Below are positions 1 through 12,602 of a DNA stretch of 64,000 nt, in pieces. A program made the position numbers and the translations under genes. A model generated the notes under the pieces. The model was not told the origin of the DNA. It saw only the letters and a program-made list of their open reading frames with translations, and ran no database searches. How positions within the stretch are numbered: the first letter of the stretch is position 1; each line of letters opens with the position of its first letter. The stretch covers positions 186,001 to 250,000 of the forward strand of contig NZ_JADJNN010000003.1 in assembly GCF_016714285.1 (NCBI RefSeq). Direction: 5' to 3'. This DNA comes from Nannocystis sp. (GTDB lineage: Bacteria > Myxococcota_A > Polyangia > Nannocystales > Nannocystaceae).

Positions 1-3000
1 GCTCGACTCGAGGCTGCGGCGAAGGCCGTTGCCGAGAAGGAGGCCGAACATGCCGCAGCGGAGAAGGCCGCCGCTAAGGAGCGCGCCGCAGCGGAGAAGA
101 CCGCGGCAGCCGAAAAGGCCGCCGCAGCGGAGCGTGCTGCAGCTGAGGCAGCCGCGGCGACACCGGGCGAGACGATCGAGATTGGCGGCGAGACCTACAG
201 CCCGGATGAGCAGCGTCTACTCAACATCGCCCGCAATGCCGAGAGCGCGGGCGGCAACAAGGCGATCGACGCCTGGCGTGATGCGTCGCAAAAGCTGTCA
301 GGCAAGCGTTACCCACGGGTGCGCCTGCGTGAGCTCTATGCCGAGGCTGGCAAGTGGAGCAACGTCGCAGACCTGTTGAAGGACGAGCTCAAGCAGGATC
401 CAACCCGCGACCCGGAGTACACCAAGGCCGCGTACTGGCAGCTCATCGAGATCTATCGCGATCACCTGCGTCAGCCTGGCCTCGTCGTCACCACTCTCGC
501 CGCGCTCGAGAAGGTGCTCGAGGATGCCAACGACAATGAGGCTCTGTTGAAGGTCGTCGAGACCCAGCAGGCCCAGTTCGACGCGATGAAGCGCTGGCCC
601 GATCTCATCGGTCGCATCCGTCGCCGTGCCGAGCTCACTCAGGATCCAGTGGGTCGCACCGCCCTCCACCTCGAGGCCGGTCGTTTGTTCCTCGACAAGT
701 TCAACAATCAGGCCGAGGCGATCAAGAGCTTCGAGAGCGTGCTAGAGGCCGACGAGTTCAACGCCGAGGCCATCACAAAGCTCAAGGACCTGTACGCCAA
801 GCGGCGCGACTGGGAGAAGATGGTCCACGTCCAGCAGAAAGAGCTGACCCTGCTGGCGAACCCCGCCCAGCGCATGGAGCAGCTGCTGGACATCGCTCGC
901 ACCGCCGTTCAGAAGATCAAGAAGAACGCGCTGTCGATCGAGCTGTGGAATCAGGTCCTCGTCAGCGATCCCAGCAACCACGAGGCGTTGGAGCAGCTCG
1001 AGGGTCTGCTCGAGCGTGAGAAGGAGTGGGCGCAGCTGGCCCGTGTCCTTGGTACGCTCACCGAGGTCGAAAAGGACCACGCGAAGCGGGTCCAGTACCT
1101 CATCAAGCTCGGCTCGCTCTACAGCGACAAGCTTGACGACCACAAGTCAGCTATCAACGCTTGGGAACAGCTCTACCGCCTCGAGCCCGACAACCGTCGC
1201 GCCCAGGACGCGCTGAAGAAGCTCTACCTCGTCGTCGGCGACATGGAGTCTCTGCAGGAGTTCTACGCCAAGCAGGACAAGTGGGGCGAGTTCGTTCGCG
1301 TGCTCGAGAAGGAGTCCGAGACCGCCGAGGGGAGCCAGCGCACCACCCTGTTGCTCAAGATCGCCGACCTCTATCACACGCGACTCGACAAGGCCGACAA
1401 GGCCATCAAGGCGCTTGAGAAGGCGCTCGGCTTCGACGACAACAACCTGACGATCGCCAATGCCCTGATCGCGCTCTACGAGGAGGCGCACGATGAGCGG
1501 CACATCTCGGTGCCCCTCAAGATCCAGCTCAACCACAGCGAGGATCCTGAGCAGCGTAACCTACTGCTGCGTCGCCTCGCGGACCTCGCCGAGCGCGTTG
1601 CAAGTGATCACGCCCTGGCCTTCGGATACTACCGCCAGGCCTTCACTGAGAACCACACCCAGGCCGACATCCGTGACCACATGTTCCGCCTCGGCGAGGA
1701 GATCGGCGCATGGGGTGAGCTGGTCGAGTCGCTCAAAGGCGGCATCGAGAAGTACGGCACCGATCCCGAGAGCATCCCCCAGCGCCTCAAGCTGGCCGAG
1801 ATCTATGAAAAGCGGGTCAACGATCTTGACGCCGCGCTCGCGGCCAATCAGGCGATCCTCGAGATCAACGGGGAAGAGCCGACAGCGCTTACCTCGCTCG
1901 AGCGCCTCTACCTCGCCCTCGGTCGCGAGGAGGATCTGCTCAACATCCTCCGTACCAAGCTCTCACTCACCGACCGCGACGACGAGCGTCGCGCCATCCA
2001 GACCCACATCGGCAGCATCCTTGAACAGGCCGGCCACATCGAGCAGGCAGTCGGCGCCTACGAGGCCGTGCTGGCCACCGGCGTCGAAGATCTCGGTGCG
2101 CTTGCGGCCCTCGACCGCATGTACCTCACGCAGGGCAAGTGGAACGAGTTGGCCGATATCCTGCGCCGTGAGCTCGCGGCCACGAGCGCCGACGACCTTT
2201 CGGCCCGCGGTGGCCTGTTGCTCCGCCTCGGCATCCTTACGCAAGACAAGCTGGGCATCGCCGCGGACGCGGTCGAGCTCTACCGGCAGGTGCTTGAGGT
2301 CGACCCGACCAACGAAGAGGCACGGCGTCGCCTCGAGGGTTGGCTCGGCGACGATGGTCTCAAGCTGACCGTGGCGACCATCCTGCTGCCTGTCTATGAG
2401 CGGCTGCAGGCCTGGCCGCAGGTCGTTCAGACCCTCGAGATCCAGGTCGCCGCCGCCGACTCTGTCGGTGCTCGCGTCGACTTGCTCCTGCAGATCGGCG
2501 CCATCCTGGCCCAGACGATCGGCAACTCGGCGGCCGCGTTCGACGCCTACAGCCGGGCGTTTAAGCAGGATCCGCGCAACGAAACGGCCCAGGCCGAGCT
2601 CGAGAAGATCGCCCACATCGAAGATCGTTTCGCCGACTTCGCGGCGCTCTATGAGGAGGCTGTCGCTGGCGACCTGCCGAGCGACCTGCTCAAGGACCTT
2701 CTGATGAAGCTCGCAGCGCTGTACGACCAGCGCCTCGGCAACGCCGCGAAGGCGATCGAGAATTTCAAGAAGGCGCTCGAGGTTGACGCCGACAACGTCG
2801 CCGCGCTCGAGGCGCTCGATAAGCTCTACAGCCGCGACCAAAATTGGGGCGAGCTGCTTGGCGTCTATCGCAACAAGGTCGCGCTCACTGCGGAGCCTGC
2901 GGCGCGTCAGGATCTTCGCTTCCGCATCGCCTACCTGCAGGACGAGATGCTCGGCCAGAAAGAGGAGGCGATCGCCACCTACAATGAGATCCTCGCCGAT

Positions 3001-6000
3001 GAGTTCGAGAATCTGCAAGCGATCGTCGCCCTCGATCGGCTCTACCTGTCCGGCGGAAACTGGGCTCTGCTCGCGGAAAATCTCGAGCGTCAGCTGACCC
3101 TGTCGCAGGACGCGTTGCAGCAGGTCGAGCTGAACCTTCGTCTTGGCGAGTTGCGCCTCACCAAGCTCGACCAGGCCGCGCAGGCCGTGGAGACTTACCA
3201 CCGCGCGCTCGCCATCGACGGCACCAACGCCACCGCCCTGGCTGCGCTTGAGACCCTCCTGACCAACGAGTCGCAGCAGCTCACCGTCGCCAAGACCCTG
3301 GAGCCCTTCTACCGCGCAAGCAACAACTGGCCGCGGCTGATCCAGAGCTACGAGATCATGGTGAGTCACTCGCAGGAGGCGGAGGAGAAGATCCAGCTCC
3401 TGCACCGCATCGCTGAGTTGCAGGAGAGCGGTCAGGACGATCAGGCCAAGGCCTTCGAGGCCCTCGGCCGCGCGTTCAAGGTCGACCCGGCCAACCCGCT
3501 GACGCAGGAGCGCCTCGAGGGCCTCGCGCGCCAGATGGGCGCGTACCAGCAGCTGGTCGCGCTGTATGACGAGTCGATCCCTGACATCGTCGACGACCAG
3601 CTGATCATCCGCCTACTCGTGAAGATCGCGCAGATCCACGAGACGATCCTCGCCGACGCCGCCAAGGCCGCAGCATCCTACGACCGCATCCTCGGCATCG
3701 ATCCGGCCAACTTCGAGGCCGTGGACGCGTTGATCCAGGTCCACATCAACCAGAACAACTTCGAGGCCCTTGTCACCGCCGTGGTCCGCAAGTCCGAGAT
3801 GGTGAACTCGGTTGACGACCGCAAGAGTTTGCTGCTGTACGCGGCCCAGATCCGCGAGGTGCAGATGACCGACCTGGCTGGCGCAGTCGCGCTGTACCAG
3901 CAGGTCCTCGCCATCGATGACGCCGATGTCGCGGCGCTCGACGCCCTCGACAAGCTCTACGTCGTGACCGAGGCGTGGGAGCCGCTGCGGGACATCTATC
4001 GCCGCAAGACCGAGCTGGCCGCCGAGCCCGAGCACAGGGTCCACTGGCTGCACCTGCTCGGCCAAGTCTACGACCAGAAGCTCAGCGACGTCGAGCACGC
4101 GATCGAGACCTACCAGGCGATTCTCGACATCCAGCCCGCGGACTATCACGCGATCCAGGCGCTCGATCGGTTGTTCGGTCAGGCCGAGCGCTGGAGCGAT
4201 CAGCTCGGCATCCTCGAGCGGGCCGTCGACGTCGCCCCCGCGCGCGAAGAGAAGACCGAGTTGCGCCACCGCATCGGTTCACTGTGGGAGAACCAGCTGG
4301 CCGACATGGTGCGTGCCGTTGAGGCCTACCGCGATACTCTCGCCCATGCCCCCGACCATGCGCCGACGATCGCTGCGCTCGATCGCATCGTTCACGGTAC
4401 CAGCGAGCCGATGCTGGCTGCCGAGGTGCTCGCACCGCTCTACGACCAGCTCGCCGAGTGGGAGAAGCTCGTCGACATCTACGAGGTGATGGTCAAGAAC
4501 ACACAGGACCCGACCGGACAGATCGAGCGCCTGCACATGATCGCTGCCATCTACGAGCGGCAGCTCAGCCAGTACGACCATGCCTTCGCGGCCTATGCCC
4601 GGGCCCTGGCGATCGATCCGACGCTCGAAGCGACCATCGATCAATTGCACCGCTTGGCCGACGTCACCGGCGAGTGGGAGAAGCTCGCCAAGCTGCTCGC
4701 GGAGCAGGCCGAGAACATCCTCGATCCGGCCACCAAGGTCGGCATGATGCACCGCCTCGCACGCGTGCTCGAGGCCAAGCTGAATCGGGTCGATGACGCC
4801 ATCGCTCGCTACTTGGCCATCCTCGAGATCGATGGCGAGAACCGCGAGGCGATCGCCCAGCTCGACCGCATCTTCACGAGCCTCGAGCGCTGGCCACAGC
4901 TGGTCGAGAACCTGCGCCGCCAGATCAGCATCACGGCGGAGGAGCAGGAGATCATCGCCCTGCAGCACCGCATGGGCCAGATCTATCAGGAGAGCATGAG
5001 CAACCTCCCGCAGGCCATCGAGGCCTACCGGGCGATCCTCGACATCGATCCTGACCACAGCCAGACCCGCGGCGCGCTCGAGCTCATCTTCACCGAAGGT
5101 GAACACCAAGCTGAGATCGCCGCGATCCTCGAGCCGCTCTACCAGGCGGGGCGCAACTGGGAGGCGCTCATCAAGCTCGCGGACGTCAAGCTCAACGCGA
5201 CGGCCGATGTGGCCGAGCGTCTCGAGATCATCCGCAGCACCGCCGAGATCTGCGAGCAGCAGCTCGGCGACGCCGGCCAGGGCTTCTACTGGTGGCTGCG
5301 CGCATACATGGACGACCCGACCAGCGAGACGGTGAACGAGCAGCTCGATCGTCTCGCCGAGCTCACACAGGAGTGGGGCTACATCGTCGATGTCGGCGAG
5401 CAGGTGCTGGAGAACGCGGAGCTCAACCAGGACGTGCGCCTTGCGGTGCTGCTGCGTTCGGGCCAGGTGCTCGATCGCCGCATGAACGACGCGGCGCGGG
5501 CCATCGTGGCCTACAACAAGGTGCTGGCGATCAACCCGGAGCACGCCGAGGCGCTGCAGGCCCTGGATCGCCTGTATACCCAGTCGGGCCAGTGGGAGCA
5601 GCTCGCTGACGTCCTGCAGCGGCGGATCAAGGGCACGATGGACGGCGAGATCCTCGTCGACCTTGAGATGCGCCTCGCCTCGGCCTACGAGCAGTGGCTG
5701 GCCAATCCGGAGGCCGCGATCGCAGCCTACAACCGGGCGATCGACATCGACGCCGCCAACATCCGCGCGCTAGAGCGCCTTGAGGCGCTGTACATGGCGG
5801 CCCAGCGCTGGCAGGACCTCTACAACACGTACGAGAAGATGGCGTCGATCGCCAACACCGACGAGGACACCGCCGCTTGCTACCAGCGTATGGCGAAGCT
5901 CTCCTCGGAGGCGCTGGGGCGTGAGCCCGAGGCCGTCGACCTGTGGGTCAAGGTCATCGACTTCCGCGGCGAGGATCCCCTCGCGCTCGGCGAACTCGCG

Positions 6001-9000
6001 GGCTTGCACGAGCGGGCTCAGCGCTGGGAGGAGCTGGCCGAGGTGCTCGAGCGGCAGGTCTACGCCGTCAGCGACAACAACCACAAGGTGTCGATCTACC
6101 AGACCCTCGGCCGCGTCTACGGCGAGCGCCTGAGCAAGGAACGTAACGCCCTCGACTCGTGGCTCAACGCCCTCGAGCTCAATGGTCGCGATGTTGAGAC
6201 GCTGACGGCTCTGCACCGCATCTACCAGCAGAACGAGTCGTGGGTTGAGCTCAACGACATCCTGACGCGCCTGATCAACCTCGGGCCGCGGGTGCTCGGG
6301 GCCGATCAGACCCGCGACTACTATGCGCAGGTCGGCCGCATCCAGTTGGAGTACCTGATGGACACCAACGCGTCGATCGACGCGTGGCGCCACGTCGTCG
6401 AGCTCGAGCCGAGCAGCCTCGAAGCTCTCGCAGCGCTTGAGCGCTTGTACAGCGGCGAGACACGCTGGCAGGAGGTCGTCCAGGTGCTCGAGCGCAAGGG
6501 CAAGGTCGTGCAGACTGTGCCCGAGAAGATCGACGTGCTCATGCAGGTTGCCGCGACCTGGGAGCAGCAGATCGGCAACAAGACGGAGGCTGCTGGCGTC
6601 TATCTGGAGATCCTTGAGCTCGACCAGGCCTACATGCCGGCGCACGAGGCTCTCGAGGCGATCTACCGCGACACCGAGGACTGGGGTCCGCTCATCGAGC
6701 TGTTCCTCCGTCAGGTCGAGATCTTCGAGGACACGGCCTTCAAGGTCCTCGTCTCGCAGAAGATGGCCAACATCTACGAGAGCAAGCTCGACGACGCCGA
6801 GGGCGCCTTCGAGTCCCTCAAGTACGCGTTCAACATCGACTACGCCAACGAGGACACCAGCCGCGAGCTCGAACGCCTCGCCACGGCCGCCAACAAGTGG
6901 GGCGAGCTGCTCAACGAGTACAACGGCATCGTTCGCACGATCGAAGACAAGACCGAGCAGAGCGAGCTGTGGGTGAAGATCGGCCGCTGGTACGGCGAGC
7001 ACCTGAACCGCGTTGACTACGGCCTCAAGAGCCTCGAGGAGGCGCTCAAGCTCAACCCGAACAGCGTCAACGCGCTGCGCGAGATGGCCAGCTTCTACCG
7101 CCGCTCGAGCAACAACGTCGAACTGGCCAAGACCTTGACCCGGGTCGTCCCGCTGGAGGTCGATCCCAACGTCCAGGTCCGGACGCTGCTCGCACTCGCC
7201 GAGGTCCAAGACGTCGGGCTCGCCGACATTCCGGCCTCGATCGAGAGCTACCGCCGAGTCCTCGAGATCGACGCGGAGAACGTCGCTGCGCTCGATCACC
7301 TCGCGCGTCTGCACGAGAGCCAGGGTCAGTGGCAGGACCTCGTCAACATGCTCGAGCGGCGTGTCGGCACCTTGGACGAGCCCGAGCGGGTCATTGCCCT
7401 CAAGAAGCGGATCGGCGGCGTCCAAGACGCGCAGATCCACAACCCGGCGGCATCGATCGAGACCTACCGCAGCATCCTCGACTCTGAGCCGACCGACCGC
7501 GACGCCCTCGGCGCCCTCGAGCGCCTCTACCTCGCTGGCAACGCGATCCCCGAGTACCTCAACGTACTCGAGGCCGAGCTCGACGCGACCAACGACAAGA
7601 ACGAGCAGATCGGCATCTACGATCGGATGGCAGCAGCCCTCGTCAACCTCGCTGGCGACCCGCTGCGCGCCACGGAGATGCTCGAGAAGATCCTGATGCT
7701 CGACAAGCATCGGGACGTCACCTACCGCCAGCTCGAAGAGCTCTACATCAAGCTCGAGAAGTGGACGGAGCTGGTCGAGACCTACCGGAACCACATCGAG
7801 GTGACCGCGGCGCCGGCTGGCAAGATCGAGCTGCTGCTGGCGATGGGCCAGACCTACGAGAAGCAGATCCAGGACACCGACCGCGCGATCGAGACCTACG
7901 CGGAGATCCTCGAGATCAACCCGCAGCAGTACGACGCGGCCGTCACGCTCGCTCGCCTGCAGGAGCAGATCGAGGACTGGCAGTCGGCGATCAAGACCCT
8001 CGGCAAGCTCGTGGAGTTGGCCAGGGATCCGGAGCTGCGCGTCCAGCACCTCACCCGCATGGGTCAGGTGTACCTGCAGAAGCTCGACCAGCCCGACCAG
8101 GCTGAGTTCCGGTTGACCCAGGCGCTCGAGTTGAACCCGGGCTACGTGCCCGCGCTCATCAGCCTCACCGAGCTCTACAAGGGTCGGCGCGACTGGCTCA
8201 AGGCGGCTCGCAACCTCGAGTCCGCCGTCGAGTACTCCACCTTCAAGCTGGAGAAGACGAACCTCGCCGCCGAGGCCGGCTTCATCTACTTCGAGGAGCT
8301 CGACAAGAAGGACAAGGCCGTGGCGCTGTTCGCCAAGGTCCTCGAGATCGATCCGGAGCACGTGAAGGTCGGCCGCGTCCTCGGCCAGATCTATTACGAC
8401 GACGGCAACTTCGCTGGCGCCGATCCGATCTACGACGTGCTGACTCGCAAGACGGAGCAGCTCGGCCTCAGCGAGCCGGAGCAGCGGGATCTGTTCCTGC
8501 GCGCAGCCAAGGTGGCGCGCAAGCTCGGTAACGCTGACAAAGCGCTCAAGCAGTACCGCAAGGCCTACGACCTCGATTCGACCAACCGCGACGTCCTCGT
8601 GGGCATGGCCGACCTGTTGTTCGAGAAGGAGGACTGGGAGAAGGCGTTCAAGCTGTACCAGACGATCCTGGTCCAGCACCGCGAGACCCAGAGCTCCGAG
8701 GAGACGGTGCTCGTCTACTACCGCCTCGGCATGATCAAGAAGCGGCAGAACGAGCCGCGCAAGGCGCTCAACTACCTCGAGAAGGCGCTCGAGGTCGACG
8801 CCCACGACCTGAACACCCTCAACGCGGTCATCGACCTGCAGACCGCGGCGAACGACTGGGAGGGCGTGATCCAGGCCAAGCGGGCCATGATCGACGTGGC
8901 CGACGGCGAGAAGCAGGCCGACATCTTCAAGGAGATCGGCAAGTTCTACCTGGAGAAGCTCGGCAACTGGCAAAAGTCGGCGGCGGCGTACTCGAGCGCC

Positions 9001-10560
9001 CTCGACCTCCAGCCCAAGGACTACCCGCTCCTTCACACGCTGCTCGACATCTACACCAAGTACAAGCAGTGGGAAGACGCGGTCCGCATCATCGACCGCA
9101 TCGTCGAGATCGAGACGGACCCGAAGCGCAAGTCTCGTTACAACTACACCGCCGCGGTGCTGCTCCGCGACGAGATCAAGGCGCACGACGAGTCGATCGA
9201 CCGCTTCAACATGGTCCTCGACGACGACCCGAGCTTCCTCAAGGCCTTCCAGGCCATCGACACGATGGTCACGAAGAGCAAGGACTGGAAGACCCTCGAG
9301 CGGTCTTACCGCAAGATGCTCAAGCGCCTGCCGCAGAACGACGCGAACGACCTGAAGGTCACGCTGTGGAGCAACCTCGCGGAGATCTACCGGACTCGCC
9401 TCAAGGACTTCAAGGCCGCCGCAGCCGCCTTCGAGGTCGCCGCGAAGCTCGACCCGAGCAACGTGGAGCGCCACTTCCTGCTCGCCGAGCTCTACGAGGC
9501 ACTGTCAGCCGACAACCCGACCGAGTTCGCCACCCAGGCGGTCAAGGAGCACCAGATCCTCATCGCCCAGGAGCCGTTCCGCTACGCTTCCTATCACGCG
9601 CTCTTCAACATCTACTACAAGAGCAAGCAGGTCGATAAGGCGTTCTGCGTCGCGCGCACGCTCGCCTTCTTGAAGCAGGCCACGCCGGAGGAGCAGGCCG
9701 TCTATGAGAAGTTCAACGTCGCGGAGTTCCAGCAGGCTCGTCAGCGCTTGAGCGAGGAGACGTTGCGTCGCCACGTCTTCCATCCGGACGAGGATCTGTT
9801 CATCACCGGCATCCTCGGCTCGATCGCCCCGGCCTTGGCCGCCTGGCGGGCCAACCCGCTGCCGGCCTACCTCAAGCCGAACGACCGCACCGACATCAAC
9901 AGCGACCCGTCGCTGGTGGCGCGCATGGCCAAGTACGTGATGAACGTGCTCAACGTCGGTCAGCCGGACCTCTACCTGCGTCCGGACGAGCCGGGCGACG
10001 TGGCCCTGCTGAACGCGGTGCGTGACAACCGGGTCGCGCCTACGATGGTGCTGTTCTCCAACCTGCTGAAGGGCAAGAACGAGAAGCACCTGGCCTTCGC
10101 GCTCGGTCGGCACATGCTCGACCTGTACCTGCCGCACTACGCTTACGTGGCGCTCGACCGCTCGCCGCAGAACCTCAAGCAGATCTTCCTGACCTGCATG
10201 TACGTCTGCGACATGGAGACCGGCATGCCCAAGAAGGAGCTGGAGGACTACGCCCAGCAGATCTTCAACCGGCTCCCCGGTGGCGCGCGCGACCAGATGC
10301 GCAGCCTGATGCGGAAGTTCGTCGAGGCCGGCGGCTCGACGGACGTGAAGAAGTGGGCGCTGGCCACCGAGATCGCGGGCTACCGCGTCGGGTTCCTGCT
10401 GTGCAACGACCTCACGGTTGCGGCGCACATCATCTCGCAGGAGCAGAGCGCCTTCGGGTCGTCGATGACCCCGAAGGACAAGATCAAGGAGCTGGTCCTC
10501 TACAGCATCAGCGAGGACTACTTCAAGGCGCGCAAGGGCATCGGCATCGCCGTCGCCTGA
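1..10560 (+). CDS. Giant tetratricopeptide-repeat protein (5' end outside window)
   Basis: The frame is open from base 1 to a TGA at 10558-10560, so about 3,519 residues are visible and the true start lies upstream. The first ~55 residues are an Ala/Glu/Lys-rich helical stretch (AEKAAA-type repeats), probably a coiled coil or linker. From about residue 60 to 3230 the protein is a nearly unbroken array of TPR-like helical hairpins, seen as recurring 'AI..Y..iL.idP.n..A...L..ly' units. The last ~290 residues are not TPR-like (a segment with SIAPALAAW and later LPGGARDQMRSLMRKF) and may be a separate globular domain. TPR superhelices act as protein-binding scaffolds; no catalytic motif was seen. 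The partner and cellular site are unknown. The cyclase gene downstream is convergent, so it is not in the same operon. Confidence 0.9.
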   Translation, partial: ARLEAAAKAVAEKEAEHAAAEKAAAKERAAAEKTAAAEKAAAAERAAAEAAAATPGETIEIGGETYSPDEQRLLNIARNAESAGGNKAIDAWRDASQKLSGKRYPRVRLRELYAEAGKWSNVADLLKDELKQDPTRDPEYTKAAYWQLIEIYRDHLRQPGLVVTTLAALEKVLEDANDNEALLKVVETQQAQFDAMKRWPDLIGRIRRRAELTQDPVGRTALHLEAGRLFLDKFNNQAEAIKSFESVLEADEFNAEAITKLKDLYAKRRDWEKMVHVQQKELTLLANPAQRMEQLLDIARTAVQKIKKNALSIELWNQVLVSDPSNHEALEQLEGLLEREKEWAQLARVLGTLTEVEKDHAKRVQYLIKLGSLYSDKLDDHKSAINAWEQLYRLEPDNRRAQDALKKLYLVVGDMESLQEFYAKQDKWGEFVRVLEKESETAEGSQRTTLLLKIADLYHTRLDKADKAIKALEKALGFDDNNLTIANALIALYEEAHDERHISVPLKIQLNHSEDPEQRNLLLRRLADLAERVASDHALAFGYYRQAFTENHTQADIRDHMFRLGEEIGAWGELVESLKGGIEKYGTDPESIPQRLKLAEIYEKRVNDLDAALAANQAILEINGEEPTALTSLERLYLALGREEDLLNILRTKLSLTDRDDERRAIQTHIGSILEQAGHIEQAVGAYEAVLATGVEDLGALAALDRMYLTQGKWNELADILRRELAATSADDLSARGGLLLRLGILTQDKLGIAADAVELYRQVLEVDPTNEEARRRLEGWLGDDGLKLTVATILLPVYERLQAWPQVVQTLEIQVAAADSVGARVDLLLQIGAILAQTIGNSAAAFDAYSRAFKQDPRNETAQAELEKIAHIEDRFADFAALYEEAVAGDLPSDLLKDLLMKLAALYDQRLGNAAKAIENFKKALEVDADNVAALEALDKLYSRDQNWGELLGVYRNKVALTAEPAARQDLRFRIAYLQDEMLGQKEEAIATYNEILADEFENLQAIVALDRLYLSGGNWALLAENLERQLTLSQDALQQVELNLRLGELRLTKLDQAAQAVETYHRALAIDGTNATALAALETLLTNESQQLTVAKTLEPFYRASNNWPRLIQSYEIMVSHSQEAEEKIQLLHRIAELQESGQDDQAKAFEALGRAFKVDPANPLTQERLEGLARQMGAYQQLVALYDESIPDIVDDQLIIRLLVKIAQIHETILADAAKAAASYDRILGIDPANFEAVDALIQVHINQNNFEALVTAVVRKSEMVNSVDDRKSLLLYAAQIREVQMTDLAGAVALYQQVLAIDDADVAALDALDKLYVVTEAWEPLRDIYRRKTELAAEPEHRVHWLHLLGQVYDQKLSDVEHAIETYQAILDIQPADYHAIQALDRLFGQAERWSDQLGILERAVDVAPAREEKTELRHRIGSLWENQLADMVRAVEAYRDTLAHAPDHAPTIAALDRIVHGTSEPMLAAEVLAPLYDQLAEWEKLVDIYEVMVKNTQDPTGQIERLHMIAAIYERQLSQYDHAFAAYARALAIDPTLEATIDQLHRLADVTGEWEKLAKLLAEQAENILDPATKVGMMHRLARVLEAKLNRVDDAIARYLAILEIDGENREAIAQLDRIFTSLERWPQLVENLRRQISITAEEQEIIALQHRMGQIYQESMSNLPQAIEAYRAILDIDPDHSQTRGALELIFTEGEHQAEIAAILEPLYQAGRNWEALIKLADVKLNATADVAERLEIIRSTAEICEQQLGDAGQGFYWWLRAYMDDPTSETVNEQLDRLAELTQEWGYIVDVGEQVLENAELNQDVRLAVLLRSGQVLDRRMNDAARAIVAYNKVLAINPEHAEALQALDRLYTQSGQWEQLADVLQRRIKGTMDGEILVDLEMRLASAYEQWLANPEAAIAAYNRAIDIDAANIRALERLEALYMAAQRWQDLYNTYEKMASIANTDEDTAACYQRMAKLSSEALGREPEAVDLWVKVIDFRGEDPLALGELAGLHERAQRWEELAEVLERQVYAVSDNNHKVSIYQTLGRVYGERLSKERNALDSWLNALELNGRDVETLTALHRIYQQNESWVELNDILTRLINLGPRVLGADQTRDYYAQVGRIQLEYLMDTNASIDAWRHVVELEPSSLEALAALERLYSGETRWQEVVQVLERKGKVVQTVPEKIDVLMQVAATWEQQIGNKTEAAGVYLEILELDQAYMPAHEALEAIYRDTEDWGPLIELFLRQVEIFEDTAFKVLVSQKMANIYESKLDDAEGAFESLKYAFNIDYANEDTSRELERLATAANKWGELLNEYNGIVRTIEDKTEQSELWVKIGRWYGEHLNRVDYGLKSLEEALKLNPNSVNALREMASFYRRSSNNVELAKTLTRVVPLEVDPNVQVRTLLALAEVQDVGLADIPASIESYRRVLEIDAENVAALDHLARLHESQGQWQDLVNMLERRVGTLDEPERVIALKKRIGGVQDAQIHNPAASIETYRSILDSEPTDRDALGALERLYLAGNAIPEYLNVLEAELDATNDKNEQIGIYDRMAAALVNLAGDPLRATEMLEKILMLDKHRDVTYRQLEELYIKLEKWTELVETYRNHIEVTAAPAGKIELLLAMGQTYEKQIQDTDRAIETYAEILEINPQQYDAAVTLARLQEQIEDWQSAIKTLGKLVELARDPELRVQHLTRMGQVYLQKLDQPDQAEFRLTQALELNPGYVPALISLTELYKGRRDWLKAARNLESAVEYSTFKLEKTNLAAEAGFIYFEELDKKDKAVALFAKVLEIDPEHVKVGRVLGQIYYDDGNFAGADPIYDVLTRKTEQLGLSEPEQRDLFLRAAKVARKLGNADKALKQYRKAYDLDSTNRDVLVGMADLLFEKEDWEKAFKLYQTILVQHRETQSSEETVLVYYRLGMIKKRQNEPRKALNYLEKALEVDAHDLNTLNAVIDLQTAANDWEGVIQAKRAMIDVADGEKQADIFKEIGKFYLEKLGNWQKSAAAYSSALDLQPKDYPLLHTLLDIYTKYKQWEDAVRIIDRIVEIETDPKRKSRYNYTAAVLLRDEIKAHDESIDRFNMVLDDDPSFLKAFQAIDTMVTKSKDWKTLERSYRKMLKRLPQNDANDLKVTLWSNLAEIYRTRLKDFKAAAAAFEVAAKLDPSNVERHFLLAELYEALSADNPTEFATQAVKEHQILIAQEPFRYASYHALFNIYYKSKQVDKAFCVARTLAFLKQATPEEQAVYEKFNVAEFQQARQRLSEETLRRHVFHPDEDLFITGILGSIAPALAAWRANPLPAYLKPNDRTDINSDPSLVARMAKYVMNVLNVGQPDLYLRPDEPGDVALLNAVRDNRVAPTMVLFSNLLKGKNEKHLAFALGRHMLDLYLPHYAYVALDRSPQNLKQIFLTCMYVCDMETGMPKKELEDYAQQIFNRLPGGARDQMRSLMRKFVEAGGSTDVKKWALATEIAGYRVGFLLCNDLTVAAHIISQEQSAFGSSMTPKDKIKELVLYSISEDYFKARKGIGIAVA

Positions 10561-10580
10561 GCCACGCCGCGAGGCACGGA

Positions 10581-10684
10581 GGGCGGACCGCGGGAGCGGC
10601 CGCCCTTCGGGCGTTAAGCCCTTCGGGCACGACGAGTGGTTCGAGCGGCAGAGCCGGTCGGACGTCGCACCACAGCGCCGGCTC

Positions 10685-10685
<1 letters not shown>
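10581..10685. terminator. Hairpin cluster between convergent genes
   Basis: Three inverted repeats lie in the 124 bp between two convergent genes: GGGCGG/CCGCCC (10581-10605), CGCCC-TTC-GGGCG with a neighbouring GCCC-TTC-GGGC (10601-10628), and AGAGCCGG/CCGGCTCT (10650-10685). The last overlaps the cyclase stop codon. There is no T-run, so intrinsic termination is only a guess. Confidence 0.45.
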
Positions 10686-12300
<1,615 letters not shown>

Positions 12301-12602
12301 CGACAATTCGGCATCGTAGGGCAGTGAACTCGCGGGATCAACCTAACTCCTGGGGCTTCGCGCTGCTTCGAGCCCCGTCTGCAATCCCGTAGATCGCGGC
12401 GTACGGGCCACAGGTCTGCTACCAGGCCTTGTTGTTGTTCGGAGCGGTCCGCGGTGGTAGTCGCCCAGGAGCGGGGAGATCCCATGCGCCTCTTTTCGCG
12501 CTCACTGCTCCTTGCCCCTGCAAGCTTCTCGTCGCTGTTGCTCCACAGGTGAGGCGCAGGCCGGACCTGAAGTATGATGGGCGGCCTCCAAACGTCGCCT
12601 CA
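12301..12602. other. Divergent intergenic region
   Basis: About 300 bp separate the divergent cyclase and coiled-coil genes. A TATGAT hexamer at 12573-12578 suits a -10 box for the rightward gene, but no clear -35 was seen. It lies upstream of GTG 12603 and favours that start over GTG 12549. No RNA gene or other repeat was recognised. Confidence 0.4.

Noticed and set aside
5770..9474. A 1,234-codon minus-strand open frame inside the TPR gene
   Set aside because: It mirrors the TPR codon pattern and has no domain character; a shadow of GC-rich coding.
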